A DNA stretch of 64,000 bases from Bufo bufo (Eukaryota; Chordata; Amphibia; Anura; Bufonidae): assembly GCF_905171765.1 (NCBI RefSeq), contig NC_053391.1:692009175-692073174 (forward strand), written 5' to 3'. The notes beneath the pieces were generated by a model, which worked only from the letters and a program-made list of their open reading frames with translations, did not search any database and had not been told where the DNA came from. The translations under genes were made by a program, and so were the position numbers. Shown piece by piece: positions 41,401 to 53,400 of this stretch. Every line of letters begins with the position of its first letter. Position 1 is the first letter of the stretch.

Positions 41401-44400
41401 CTCCCCCCATAGCACATAATCTATACAACTGAAGAGATCCAGCAGCTGCATCTCCCTCCTTCCCCCCATAGCACATAATCTATACACCTGAAGAGATCCA
41501 GCAGCTGCATCTCCCTCCTCCCCCATAGCATACAATCTATACTCCTAAAGAGATCCAGCAGCTGCATCTCCCTCCCCCCATAGCATACAATCTATACACC
41601 CGAAGAGATCCAGCAGCTGCATCTCCCTCCTCCCCCCCCATAGCATACAATCTATACATCTGAAGAGATCCAGCAGCTGCATCCCCCCCCCCCCATAGCA
41701 TACAATCTATACATCTGAAGAGATCCAGCAGCTGCATCTCCCTCCTCCCCCCATAGCATACAATCTATACACCTGAAGAGATTCAGCAGCTGCATCTCCC
41801 TCCTCCCCCATAGCATACAATCTATACACCTTATGAGTGAAAGATCCAGCAGATGCATTTCTTCGTACTTTCTCATAGCATACAGTCTACACACCGAAGG
41901 AGCGGAATCTACTGCAGCTGCTTCTCCCTCTTCCTCTCTCATAGCATGTGGTCTATACATCTAATGAGCAAAAGATACTGCAGCTTTATCTCCCCCCTCC
42001 TCTCTCATAGAATGCATTGCCACACACCTACTTAGGGAGAAATTCTGCAGCTGCATCTCCCTCCTTCTCTCTCATAGCATGCAATATGGACACCCAATGA
42101 GTGGATAATACTGCAGCTGCATCAACCTCCTCCTCTCTCACATATATTACTGACACAGAAATAATGAAGCTGCATCTCCCTCCACCCCTCCCTCAGAAAT
42201 ACAACAACTCCATCTTCTCTTTTTAGGCAGTCTACAGATATTTTGGGAAAATGTTCTGCCACTACCTCTCCCTCCTTCCCTCTTGCAGGATATAATCCCA
42301 CAGACTTGCTGGGGACTGTTCTAGCAGTTGCACCTCCCTCCTCCCCTCTCACAGCATGCAGTATACAGACATTCTGAGGGATAGACAGCTGCCTCTTCAC
42401 CCACTCCTCTCACATCATGTATTCTACAGACATAGTAAGAGATAGATCTATCAACTCCATCTCCCTCTTCTCCTCCTGCATCATGCAGTCAATAGACATG
42501 ATGAGAGAAAGCTGCTACAGCTGCGCCCCTTGTCTCCCCTTTCATAGCATGTAGTATACAGGAATCCTGAGATCCAACTGCAGCAGCTGCCTTTCTCTCC
42601 TCCCTTCTTGCTACAGGCAGTCTCAGACATACAGAGGGAGAGATACTTTACCTCCACCTCCCCCCTCACAGCATGCAGTCTCACATAGTTACATAGTTAA
42701 AAGGGTTCTATGGGCTTTTAATAATGATGACCTATCCTCAGGATAGGTCATCAATATCAGATTGGCAGGGGTCCGACACCTGGCACCCCCAACGATCAAC
42801 TGTTTGAAGAGGAGGAGCGCGCTGTGCCAGCGCTGCTACTCTTCACTGTTCACCTTCTCGCCGTCGCCTCTGCCGTGTATGGGAACGATCTGTCCCATTG
42901 AAATGACGGCTTGGGTGTACTTACACCTGCTCACCGCTACAGAGGAGACGGCGAGAAGGTAAACAGTGAAGAGTAGGCAGCACTGGCACAGCGCGCTCCT
43001 CCTCTTCAAACAGCTGATCGGCGGGGGTGCCGGGTGTCTGATCCCCGCCGATCTGATATTGATGACCTATCCTGAGGATAGGTCAGCAATATTAAAAGTC
43101 CGGAGAACCCCTTTAATACGGTTGAAAAATGACATAAGTCCATCAAGTTCAACCAAGGGATCGGTGGGGATGCGAATCCCAGAAGGAAGTGAGACTCTGT
43201 GACCACGTCCTGAGGAAGTCTATTCCACAGATTCACAGTTCTTACAGTAAAGAAGCTTTGACGCTTCTGGAGACTGAACTTTTTCTTCTCCAGTCGGAGG
43301 CAGGGCCCCCTTGTGTTTTGAGCGCATTTTACATGGAACAGCTTTTCATTGTATTTTTGTATGGCCCATTTATATATTTGTATAGCTTAATCATGTCCCC
43401 ACTTAGACGTCTCTTCTCAAGACTAAATAAATTGAATTATTTTAATATTTCTTCGTAACTAAGACCCTCCAGGCCCCTTATCAGTTTAGTCGCTCTCCTC
43501 TGTACTTTTTCCAGCTCCAGGGCATCCTTTCTATGGACTGGTGGCCAGAACTGAACTGCATATTCCAGATGAGGCCAGAACAACGCTTTGTAAAGTGGTA
43601 ATATTACATCCCTGCCCCGCAAGTCCATGCCTCGTTTAATGCATGACAATATCCTGGTGGCCTTAGAAGCAGCTAAATGACATTGTATGCTGTAATTTAA
43701 TCTACCATCCACAAGGACACCCAAATCCTTCTCTATAAGCAGGGGCGTTGCTAGAGTCTGAATAGATCCGGCACACGAGTCCATGTGAAGCCAAGCCCCC
43801 ACCCCATAAAGCCACGCACTCATCACCACCGGGGAGGGGGGGGGCCTTCACAGTAGTTATTAACTCATTTCAGCAGTCCCCCCTTCAGTGAATGGGGGAC
43901 TGCTGAATGGGGTTAATAACTACAGTGAAGGGCCTAGCCTTCTGGGCAACCCCACAGATCATCCATAACAGTGTCATCCACAGATCCTTATCAGTGTCAT
44001 CCACAGATCCCCCTTAAATGTCATCCACAGATCCCCCATTAATGTCATCCATAGATCCCCCATAAATGTCATCCACAGATCCCCCATAAGTGTCATCCAC
44101 AGATCCCCCATAAGTGTCATCCACAGATCTCCCATAAGTGTTATCCACAGATCTCCCATAAGTGTCATCCACAGATCTCCCATAAGTGTCATCCACAGAT
44201 CTCCCATAAGTGTCATCCACAGATCTCCCATAAGTGTCATCCACAGATCTCCCATAAGTGTCATCCACAGATCTCCCATAAGTGTCATCCACAGATCTCC
44301 CATAAGTGTCATCCACAGATCCCCCATAAGTGTCACCCACCACAGATCCCCAATAAGTGTCATCCACAGATCCCTCATAAGTGTCATCCACAGATCCCCC

Positions 44401-47400
44401 ATAAGTGTCATCCACAGATCCCACATAAGTGTCATCCACAGATCCCACATAAGTGTCATCCACAGATCCCCCATAAGTGTCATCCACAGATCCCCCATAA
44501 GTGTCATCCACAGATCCCCCATAAGTGTCATCCACAGATCCCCCATAAGTGTCACCTACCACAGATCCCCATAAGTGTCATCCACAGTTCCCCTCCCCGC
44601 CCAGTGCCGCGTCCTAGCTAATTTATTCACTTCACTTGCCTCTGTGTAATCTCGCACAGGCGCACTGGCAGAGGCATCGTCAAACGAGGTGCGCTGGAAG
44701 ACGGCGCATGCGCACTTCGCTCGACAATGCCTCTGCCAGTGCGCCTGTGCGAGATTACACAGAGGCAAGTGAAGTGAATAAATTAGCTAGGAGGCGGCGC
44801 TGCGGGCCGGGGGCCTTCGCTGGCCCTGCATTCCGGGCACTGGACAAAACATCCGGGGCTCCAGCCTCGAATGTTTTGACCTAACGACACCCCTGTCTAT
44901 AAGTGACTCTCCCAGTGCTACATCACCTAGGACATATGAAGAACAGAGATTCTTACTACCAAGATGCAGAACTTTACATTTGTTCACATTGAACCTCATT
45001 TGCCAAGTTGATGCCCAATCACTCAGAGTGTTCAAGTCAGCTTGTAGTTTGTGGACATCTTCCATAGACCGTACAGTTCTACACAGCTTAGTGTCATCTG
45101 CAAAAATAGATATGGTGCTATTAATCCTGTCCTCGATATCATTAATAAATAAATTAAATAATAAAAGGACCCAGCACTGAACCTTGGGGTCACCACTTAT
45201 AACCTGGGACCATTCTGAATAGGAATCATTGACCACAACTCTCTGGACACGGTCCTTCAGCCAGTTCTCAATACAATTACAAACTATACTTTCCAAGCCT
45301 ATAGACCTTACTTTACCTATTAAACGTCTATGAGGGACAGTATCAAAAGCCTCTGCAAAATCCAGAAACACTACATCCACAGCCGCCCCTCTGTCCAGGC
45401 TACTACTCACCTCACTATATCCACAGCCGCCCCTATGTCCAGGCTTGTACTTGCCTCACTACATCCACAGCCGCCCCTCTGTCCAGGCTTCTACTTACCT
45501 CACTACATCCACAGCCGCCCCTCTGTCCAGGCTACTACTCACCTCACTATATCCACAGCCGCCCCTATGTCCAGGCTTGTACTTACCTCACTACATCCAC
45601 AGCCGCCCCTCTGTCCAGGCTTCTACTTACCTCACTACATCCACAGCCGCCCCTCTGTCCAGGCTACTACTCACCTCACTATATCCACAGCCGCCCCTCT
45701 GTCCAGGCTACTACTTACCTCACTACATCCACAGCCGCCCCTCTGTCCAGGCTACTACTCACCTCACTACATCCACAGCCGCCCCTCTGTCCAGGCTACT
45801 ACTTACCTCACTACATCCACAGCCGCCCCTCTGTCCAGGCTACTACTCACCTCACTATATCCACAGCCGCCCCTCTGTCCAGGCTTCTACTCACCTCACT
45901 CCATCAACAGCTGCCCCTCTGTCCAGGCTACTACTCACCTCACTACATCCACAGCCGCCCCTCTGTCCAGGCTACTACTCACCTCACTACATCCACAGCC
46001 GCCCCTCTGTCCAGGCTACTACTCACCTCCTCATAAAAACAAATCAGGTTAGTCTGACAACTTCTGTCCTTAGTAAACCCATGTTGGTTGTCACTTATAA
46101 TATTATTTACAGTCACATACTCCTGTATATAGTCCTTTAAGAGTCCTTCAAACATTTTTCCCACAACAGAAGTTAAACTAACTGGCCTATAATCACCTGT
46201 GGTGATCCTTTTTTGAATATGGCCACCACATTTGCCTTGCGCCGTACCTAGAGAATCTTTAAAAAAATATAAACAGGGGCACAGCAATGACTGAACTGAG
46301 CTCTTTAACTTGGGTGTAATCCATCTGGACCCGGAGCCTTGTTCACATTTACCTTATTTAACTTCTCTTGGACCATATCTACAGTTAGCCAATTGAGTAT
46401 ATTACTGGATGTACTAACAGCCCCGGCGCCACAGATATCAGCTCCTTTCTCTTATTTTGTATATACAGAGCTAAAAAACCCAATTAGTAACTCTGCCTTT
46501 TCCTTATCTTCAGTGACTACCCCCCTTTGCCATTATTTAGGGGACCTACCTGCTCAGACCTTGGTTTTTTAGCATTTATATATTTAAAGAATTTTTGGGG
46601 ATTTGTTTTGCTCTCTTTTGCCACCTGCTGTTCGTTTTGTATTTTTGCTATTTTTATCTCCTTTTTACTGATTTTATTAAGCCCTTTGTAATCTTCAAAT
46701 GCTCCAGCTGAACCCTCAGATTTGTATTTTTTAAATGCCCTTTTTTGTGTTTTATTGCCCGTTTTACAGTAGCTGTAAGCCATGGGGGGTTTAATTTTAG
46801 CCGTTTATACCTGTTACCTAAAGGAATAAAAAAATTTGTGCAATTACTCAATGTGGATTTGAAGCTCTCCTATTTATCCTCAGTATTAGGGTGCATCCAC
46901 ACGACCGTAAGTGTTTTGCGGATCCGCAAAACACGGATACCGGCCGTGTGCGTTCCGCAATTTGCTGACCGCACATGGCCAGCGCTATATAGAAAATACC
47001 TAAGCTTGTCCGTGGTTGCGGACAAGAATAGGACATGCTCTATCTTTTTTTCGGGGCCACGGAGCGGAACGACGGATGCGGACAGTACACGGTGTGCTGT
47101 CCGCATCTTTTGAGGCCCCATTGAAATGAATGGGTCTGCACCCATTCCACAAATTTGCGGAACGGCTGCGGATCCATTTATACGGTCGTGTGAATGCTCC
47201 CTTATTTTGTGACAGTAGCTGCTCCCAGTCTATGCCCTGAAATGCTGCCCTCAACCCCAGGAAATTAGCCTTTTTGAAATCCAGTGTCTTTGCTCTGCCT
47301 GACAGAGTTTGCTTCTTATAGTGTAGGGGGAATATAATTATATTGTGGTCACTATTACCTAGTGTTTCTCGAACAGTAACATTTCCAACAAGCTCTGCGT

Positions 47401-50400
47401 CATTAGAAATTACCAGATCCAACAGAACATCGCCCCTAATGGGAGCTTCTACAAACTGGCCCATAAAGTGGTCCTGCAGCAAGTTGAGGAATTTTCTCCT
47501 CTTTGCGGTTGAGGCAGAACCATGATCCCAGTCAATGTCTGGGAAGTTAAAATCTCCCATTATGATCACTGTTCCAGCCTGTGCCGCCCGCTCTATTTGG
47601 TTATACAGTTGTGTTTCTATCTCCTCTGTAATGTTAGGGAGTCTATAGATTACACCAAGTATTATTTTTTCAGTGTTTATATCCCTTTGAACTTCCACCC
47701 ATAAGGTCCTCACCATCCTCACCCACAATTGCCTCTTTCACACTTGTCTTCAGATCACTCCTCGCATACAGGCACACACCACCACCTTTTCTATTGACCC
47801 CTTTCTATTGACACCTTTTCTATTGACCCCTTTTCTACTTTCCTAAATAGTGTAAAACCCTTAATATTAACAGCCCAGTCATGAGAAGAGTCCAACCATG
47901 TGTCAGCCACACCAACTACATCTATGTGTTCTTCTAGTACCATAGCCTCCAGCTCCCCCATTTTGCTAGTTAGACTCCTGGCATTTGTGAAAATATGTTT
48001 TAAATTACTTTTACCTGTAAAGTGATTATCCGGGATTTTATGGGTTACCTTGGTTGATGTTTGTATGTAACAGGTTCTTGTTACCAGCAGTTCTATTTTT
48101 CATAAGTGTATAGTTCTGCCCAGTCTTCTCCCTATTTTCCTCGCTAACCCCAGCTCCCACTAAATCCCCTCTGTACCCTCCTATATCCCACTCTCTATCT
48201 ACACTATCTACCCCCTTATTAGTATTACCCCCCCCCCCCCCCCCCCCAAGATCCTACTTTAAAAGCTCCTCCAGCCATCTTACCATTTTTCCCCCCAGGG
48301 CAGTTGCACCCTCCCCATTGAGGTGCAGCCCGTCCCTACTGTAGAGCCTGTAACCGACCGAGAAGTCGGCCCTGTTCTCCATAAACCCAAACCCTTCCTT
48401 CCTGCACCAGCTTCTGAGCCACTTATTTAACTCCCTAAGCTCCCGTTGTCTCTCTAGTGACGCTCGTGGCACTGGTAGTATTTCTGAAAACACTACCTTG
48501 GAGGTCCTGGGCCTCTCTCCTAGTTCCCTAAAATCGTTTTTAAGGACCTTCCATCTCCCCCTGACTTTGTCATTGGTGCCAATGTGTACCATGACGGCCG
48601 GGTCTTCCCCAGCCCCACCCAGCAATCTGTCAATCCGATCCGCAATATGCCGAACCAGAGCACCCGGCAGACAACACACTGTTCGGCATTCACGGTCTCA
48701 GCGACAGATGACCCTGTCTGTCCTCCTAATAATAGAGTCCCCTACCACCAGCATCTGTCTAACCTTTTCTGAACTCCTTTTCCCATCCTTCCTGCAGTGG
48801 TCATCCTCCTGGGTGCTCGGAGAAATGCCCTGCTATAGTGTTGCTGTAGTTTTGCTGGCCCTGGGCTTTCATCCCTAATATCAGCCAAACAGGCATATTT
48901 ACTAGGGTGTTCCAGATCAGGAATAGCCTCCCTGGTACTTTTCCCTCTACCCCTTCTTCCTACATTAACCCAACTGCTGACCTGATAGTCCTGATCTTGT
49001 CCTCCTCCTCCCACCTCCAGTCAGCGCCTGCACAGTGAGGTCTGAGCCTCTCTCCAGGTCTGCAATGCCCCTAAGTATTTCAAGCTGCTTATTTAGATCC
49101 AAGATCTTGGCTTCCAAATATGCAACATGCTCGCATCTAGTGCAAATGTATTCACCCTCGAAAGGCTCTTCAAGGCACGGACACACTGCACAGGACACAC
49201 ACTTAGTGGCATTGTCCATGGAGCACATGTTTAGATAGGAATGAACAGTAAATAAGGAAAACAGTAAATATGAGTTAGAATTAGACCCTGTCTGCTGTAG
49301 TTGGAGGACTAGCTAGAATCAAGCCAACAACACACAAGGAAATTCTATCAAACCTTAGTTTCTTGCTCCTTGTCTTAAACTCCGGTTCTTTAACTCCACT
49401 TATTCAGCAGCCACTTAGTACAGCAAGCTTCAGGTAGAGCGAGTTCTGGAGAGTTCAGTGGTGCAATTAATAGCACGTGGGATCACAAACCACTCCCCTT
49501 AACCAAGAAGAAAAATAAATTAATGGAAAATAAGTTGTAATGGCAGGTGCTCTGTAATTTGTGAGCAGTTTAACATTCTGAATGTCTTGAGAAGAGAAAG
49601 AGTTCAGCATGTCGTCAGTGCAGAGGAACGACACAGAACTTCCAGAAATCTTAACTTCAAAACAAGAAATTAATTCTCTGGTGAAAATGAATCAATGGGT
49701 GTGACTCACAATGTTGGCGCTGACTGATGGGTCTCCAATGATCACAAAGTCAAAACTATAGGATGACAACCCAGAGCAGAACTCAAAGTCTAGTGCAAGT
49801 ACTGGGAAGATGTGCCATTGCTCTCTGCCAGGCTGTAATGTGACTGACAGCAGCGTTGTTCAAGAGCGTCCCTATATCACTATCCTTTTATAATGATGCT
49901 CTAGATCTGGGATCAGCAACCTCCAGAACTCCAGCTGTTCTCGAAACTCCAACAGCTAAAAATTTTGCGGCGCCACTGAGCTATTCAATAAAATGTACAC
50001 GTATAGTGCCACCTGCTGTTTGTTTTTTTCCTTATTTCTTTGTCCGGCTGACTGAGATGGTCGCACATGCTCAGTTTCATCCTTCAGCTGCCTCCTGAGT
50101 TGTGATAGGTAGAGCATGGACACGCTCCTGAGTTGCTGCAGAAAAGACACTCCCCTGAGCTGCCAGCTTGATATAAATCTTGCAGAGCAATGAATGGGGA
50201 GATCTCTGGATCCATTTGTGGTACAGGGCTGGTTCCAGCTTTGTTAGAAGGTTGTTGTCATTTACTATATGATGGCTTATTTTTATTTTTTACATTAGTT
50301 ATGGGATAACCCTTTTAAGTCATGGAAGAGGGTGGTGGCACCAACCAGTTAGTGACCTTGTTAGCTTACCTCATCCCAGTGGCGTACATAGAGAAGTAAG

Positions 50401-53400
50401 GGCCCTATAGCAAGGATCAGACTAGGCCGCCCACCCAGGACAAAAGGGTTTCTGCCTAAATCTTTTTCAATGACCCGTGGGCCATTTTTCCACTGCTTCA
50501 TTTGCTAAAAGTTGTTCCTTTAGAGGGTAGAGTCCTGACCAAGTTTTCACCTCCAGTAGAAGATGAGATAATCCCAACAAAGACTGGGCCCCCTCTTGCC
50601 CTGGACCCCATAGCAGTCGCATGGTCTACCGCTATGGTAGTTACACCCCTGCCTCCTCCTCCTTGGGTGACAACTGATCTGACCACTATACCTGCTGTTA
50701 GTGGGGTTGTCGTTTGCTCCCTCACTAGCAAATATACATTTCTACAGTGAGAAAACCTTCTCTTTTGTATTACATGGCCATTAAGATGTCAAGAAAAGTT
50801 GGGTGATAACCTCTTTATGGGATATATCCCTAAAGGGGTTTTCCGAGATTGTTATGCTGATCATTCATCCTCTGGATAGGTCATGTGTATGTGATCATTG
50901 GGATTCCGATCACCCGGGACCCCCCGCTGATCAGCTGTTTGAGAAGGCACAGTAGTGATGACACGTTCATGTGTCATGTGGCCTAGGCATAGCTCAGCCC
51001 CATAGAAGTGAATGGGGCTGAGCTGTGATACCAAGCATGGCCACTATACAATGTACGGCGCTGTGCTTGGTGAGAAGGTCGCGGTGATCACAGGAGTGAG
51101 AGACCCCCACCGAACAGATACTGATGACCTATCCTGAGGATAGGTTATTGGTAAAAAAATTCGGAATACCCTTTTAAGTTTTTCCTTACAGGGGTGTAAG
51201 ATGTAACAGATTTTCCATGTTTTAGGTTTTGTTTCTAGTTCTGCTTTATCGAATACAATGATAAACAATGTAACGAATGCAAAATGGATACAATAATGAA
51301 CTGAAAATTGCCAAATAAAACCAATTACCCGACACGGCCTGAGTTTCCATTATTTTTAATAATGGCTTCTTGCTGCCGGTCAATAAATATAATTTCCGTA
51401 CAAACACGAGACGCGGCTGGAGGGATAATGAGCGTAACATTATAACCCGGCATCAAGTCATTATACACAGGCCTCGGTGGGAAATTGTATCCTAATAGTA
51501 ACCCCTTAAGGACTTAGGACGTACCGGTACGCCATGTTTGCCGAGTGGCATAGATGGAATAGAAGGCAGCGCGAATAGAGCCTGTGAGATCCAGCCCCCT
51601 GGATCTCAGAGGCCGGAAGCTGTATGAGTAATACACACAGTATTACTCATACAGCTAATGCATTCCAATACAGAAGTATTGGAATGCCTTGTAAAAGGAA
51701 TTAGACCCCCAAAAGTTGAAGTGGGACAAAAAATAAAGTTAAAAAAAAGTTGAAAAAATAACGTTTTCCCCCCCAAACACTAAAAGTTTCAAGTAAAAAT
51801 AAACAAAAACTTCATTTTCCCCAAAAAAAGTTTAAAATAATTGGTAAAAAATAGGGAAAAAAAAAAGTTTACATATTAGGTATTGCCGCATCCGTATCGA
51901 CCGGCTCTATAAACATATCACATGACCTAACCCCTCAGATGAACACCGTAAAAAAAAAAAAAAAAAAACTGTGCTAAATAAACAATTTTTTGTCACCTTA
52001 CATCACAAAAAGTGTAAAAGCAAGCGATAAAAAAGTCATATGCACCCCAAAAAAGTTCCAATCAAACCGTCATCTCATCCTGCAAAAAATGAGACACTAC
52101 CTAAGATAATCGCCCAAAAACTGAAAAAACTATGTCTCTCAGAATATTGAGACACTAAAACATGATTTTTTTTTGGTTTCAAAAATGATATTATTGTGTA
52201 AAACTTACATAAATAAAAAAAAAGTATACATATTAGGTATCGCCGCGTCTGTATCGACCGGATCTATAAAAATATCACATGACCTAACCCCTCAGATGAA
52301 CACCGTAAAAAATTTAAAATAAAAACTGTGCTAAATAAACCATTTTTTGTCACCTTACATGGCAAAAAGTGTAATAGCAAGCGATCAAAAAGTCACACGC
52401 ACCCCAAAATAGTGCCAATAAAACCGTCATCTCATCCCGCAAAAATCATACCCTACCCAAGGTAATCGCCCAAAAACTCAAAAAAGAAATCATTGTGTAA
52501 AACTTACATAAATAAAAAAAAAGTATACATATTAGGTATCGCTGCATCCGTGACAACCTGGTCTATAAAAATATTACATGATCTAACCTGTCAGATGAAT
52601 GTTGTAAATATTTAAAAATAAAAACCTTGACTCAAAAAAAGTGTAATATAGAGCAACCAAAAATCATATGTACCCTAAACTAGTACCAACAATACTGCCA
52701 CCCTATCCCGTAGTTTCTAAAATGGGGTCACTTTTTTGGAGTTTCTACTCTAGGGGCACTTTAGGGGGGCTTCAAATGGGACATGGTGTCAAAAAAAACA
52801 GTCCAGCAAAATCTGCCTTCCAAAAACCGTATGGCATTCCTTTCCTTCTGCTCCCTGCCGTGTGCCCGTACAGCAGTTTACAACCACATATGGGGTGTTT
52901 CTGTAAACTACAGAAATAGGGCCATAAATATTGAGTTTTGTTTGGCTGTTAACCCTTGCTTTGTTACTGGGAAAAATTGATTAAAATGGAAAATTTGCCC
53001 AAAAATTTAAATTCTGAAATTTCATCTCTATTTGCCAATAACTCTTGTGGAACACCTAAAGGGTTAACGACGTTTGTAAAATCAGTTTTGAATACCTTGA
53101 GGGGTGTAGTTTCTTAGATGGGGTCACTTTTTTGGAGTTTCTACTCTACGGTTGCATCAGGGGGGCTTCAAATGGGACATGGTGTCAAAAAAACCAGTCC
53201 AGCAAAATCTTCCTTCCAAAAACCGTATGGCATACCTTTCCTTCTGCGCCCTGCCGTGTGCCCGTACAGCAGTTTACGACCACATATGGGGTGTTTCTGT
53301 AAACTACAGAATCAGGGCCATAAATGTTGAGTTTGGTTTGGCTGTTAACCCTTGCTTTGTAACTGGAAAAAAAATTATTAAAATGGAAAATCTGCCAAAA

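Larger units (their letters stand above)
43740..44895. mobile_element. Non-autonomous hAT element, 1156 bp, in CR1 ORF2
   Basis: Left end caggggcgttgctag and right end ctaacgacacccctg are inverted repeats. They are flanked by exact 8-bp copies of tctataag at 43732-43739 and 44896-44903. It splits the CR1 reverse-transcriptase frame. Inside are a 24-bp tandem array and a 75-bp-arm hairpin; there is no transposase. Confidence 0.95.
43437..48005 (-). pseudogene. CR1 ORF2: endonuclease and reverse transcriptase (broken)
   Basis: Pieces in order: [19 protein letters not shown] and [10 protein letters not shown] (APE-type endonuclease start, about 48000-47870); [24 protein letters not shown] and [11 protein letters not shown] (endonuclease core, 47728-47206); [13 protein letters not shown] (46800); [16 protein letters not shown] and [11 protein letters not shown] (fingers, 46200-46060); [16 protein letters not shown] (RT motif A, about 45370); FADDTKL (catalytic motif C, about 45110); [17 protein letters not shown] (about 44970); and, after the hAT insertion, [15 protein letters not shown] to LSYEEILK (43735-43437). 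Frameshifts, stops, an insertion in the endonuclease-RT linker and the minisatellite within RT prevent function. It would reverse-transcribe LINE RNA at nicked target sites. Confidence 0.88.
42681..49490 (-). mobile_element. CR1-type LINE, near full length, with nested insertions
   Basis: On the - strand the order is ORF1 (49228 to 48254), endonuclease (48005 to 47206), reverse transcriptase (46851 to 44900) and C-terminal part (43739 to 43437), ending near 42683 in the cacatagttacatagtta-type tail common in frog LINE 3' ends. The 5' limit is taken at about 49490 and is uncertain. Nested in it are a T2 MITE (42697), a hAT element (43740), a 44-bp minisatellite (45369) and a Harbinger MITE (46889). 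Confidence 0.88.

Noticed and set aside
34178..41870. Possible CRISPR-like array
   Set aside because: No unique spacers, whole units repeat head to tail, and the setting is an intron of a vertebrate gene.
34289..41960. Many overlapping - strand open frames of 60-166 codons ([20 protein letters not shown])
   Set aside because: They repeat with the 59-bp minisatellite, change frame with the C-run length, and have no unique sequence, start context or splice support.
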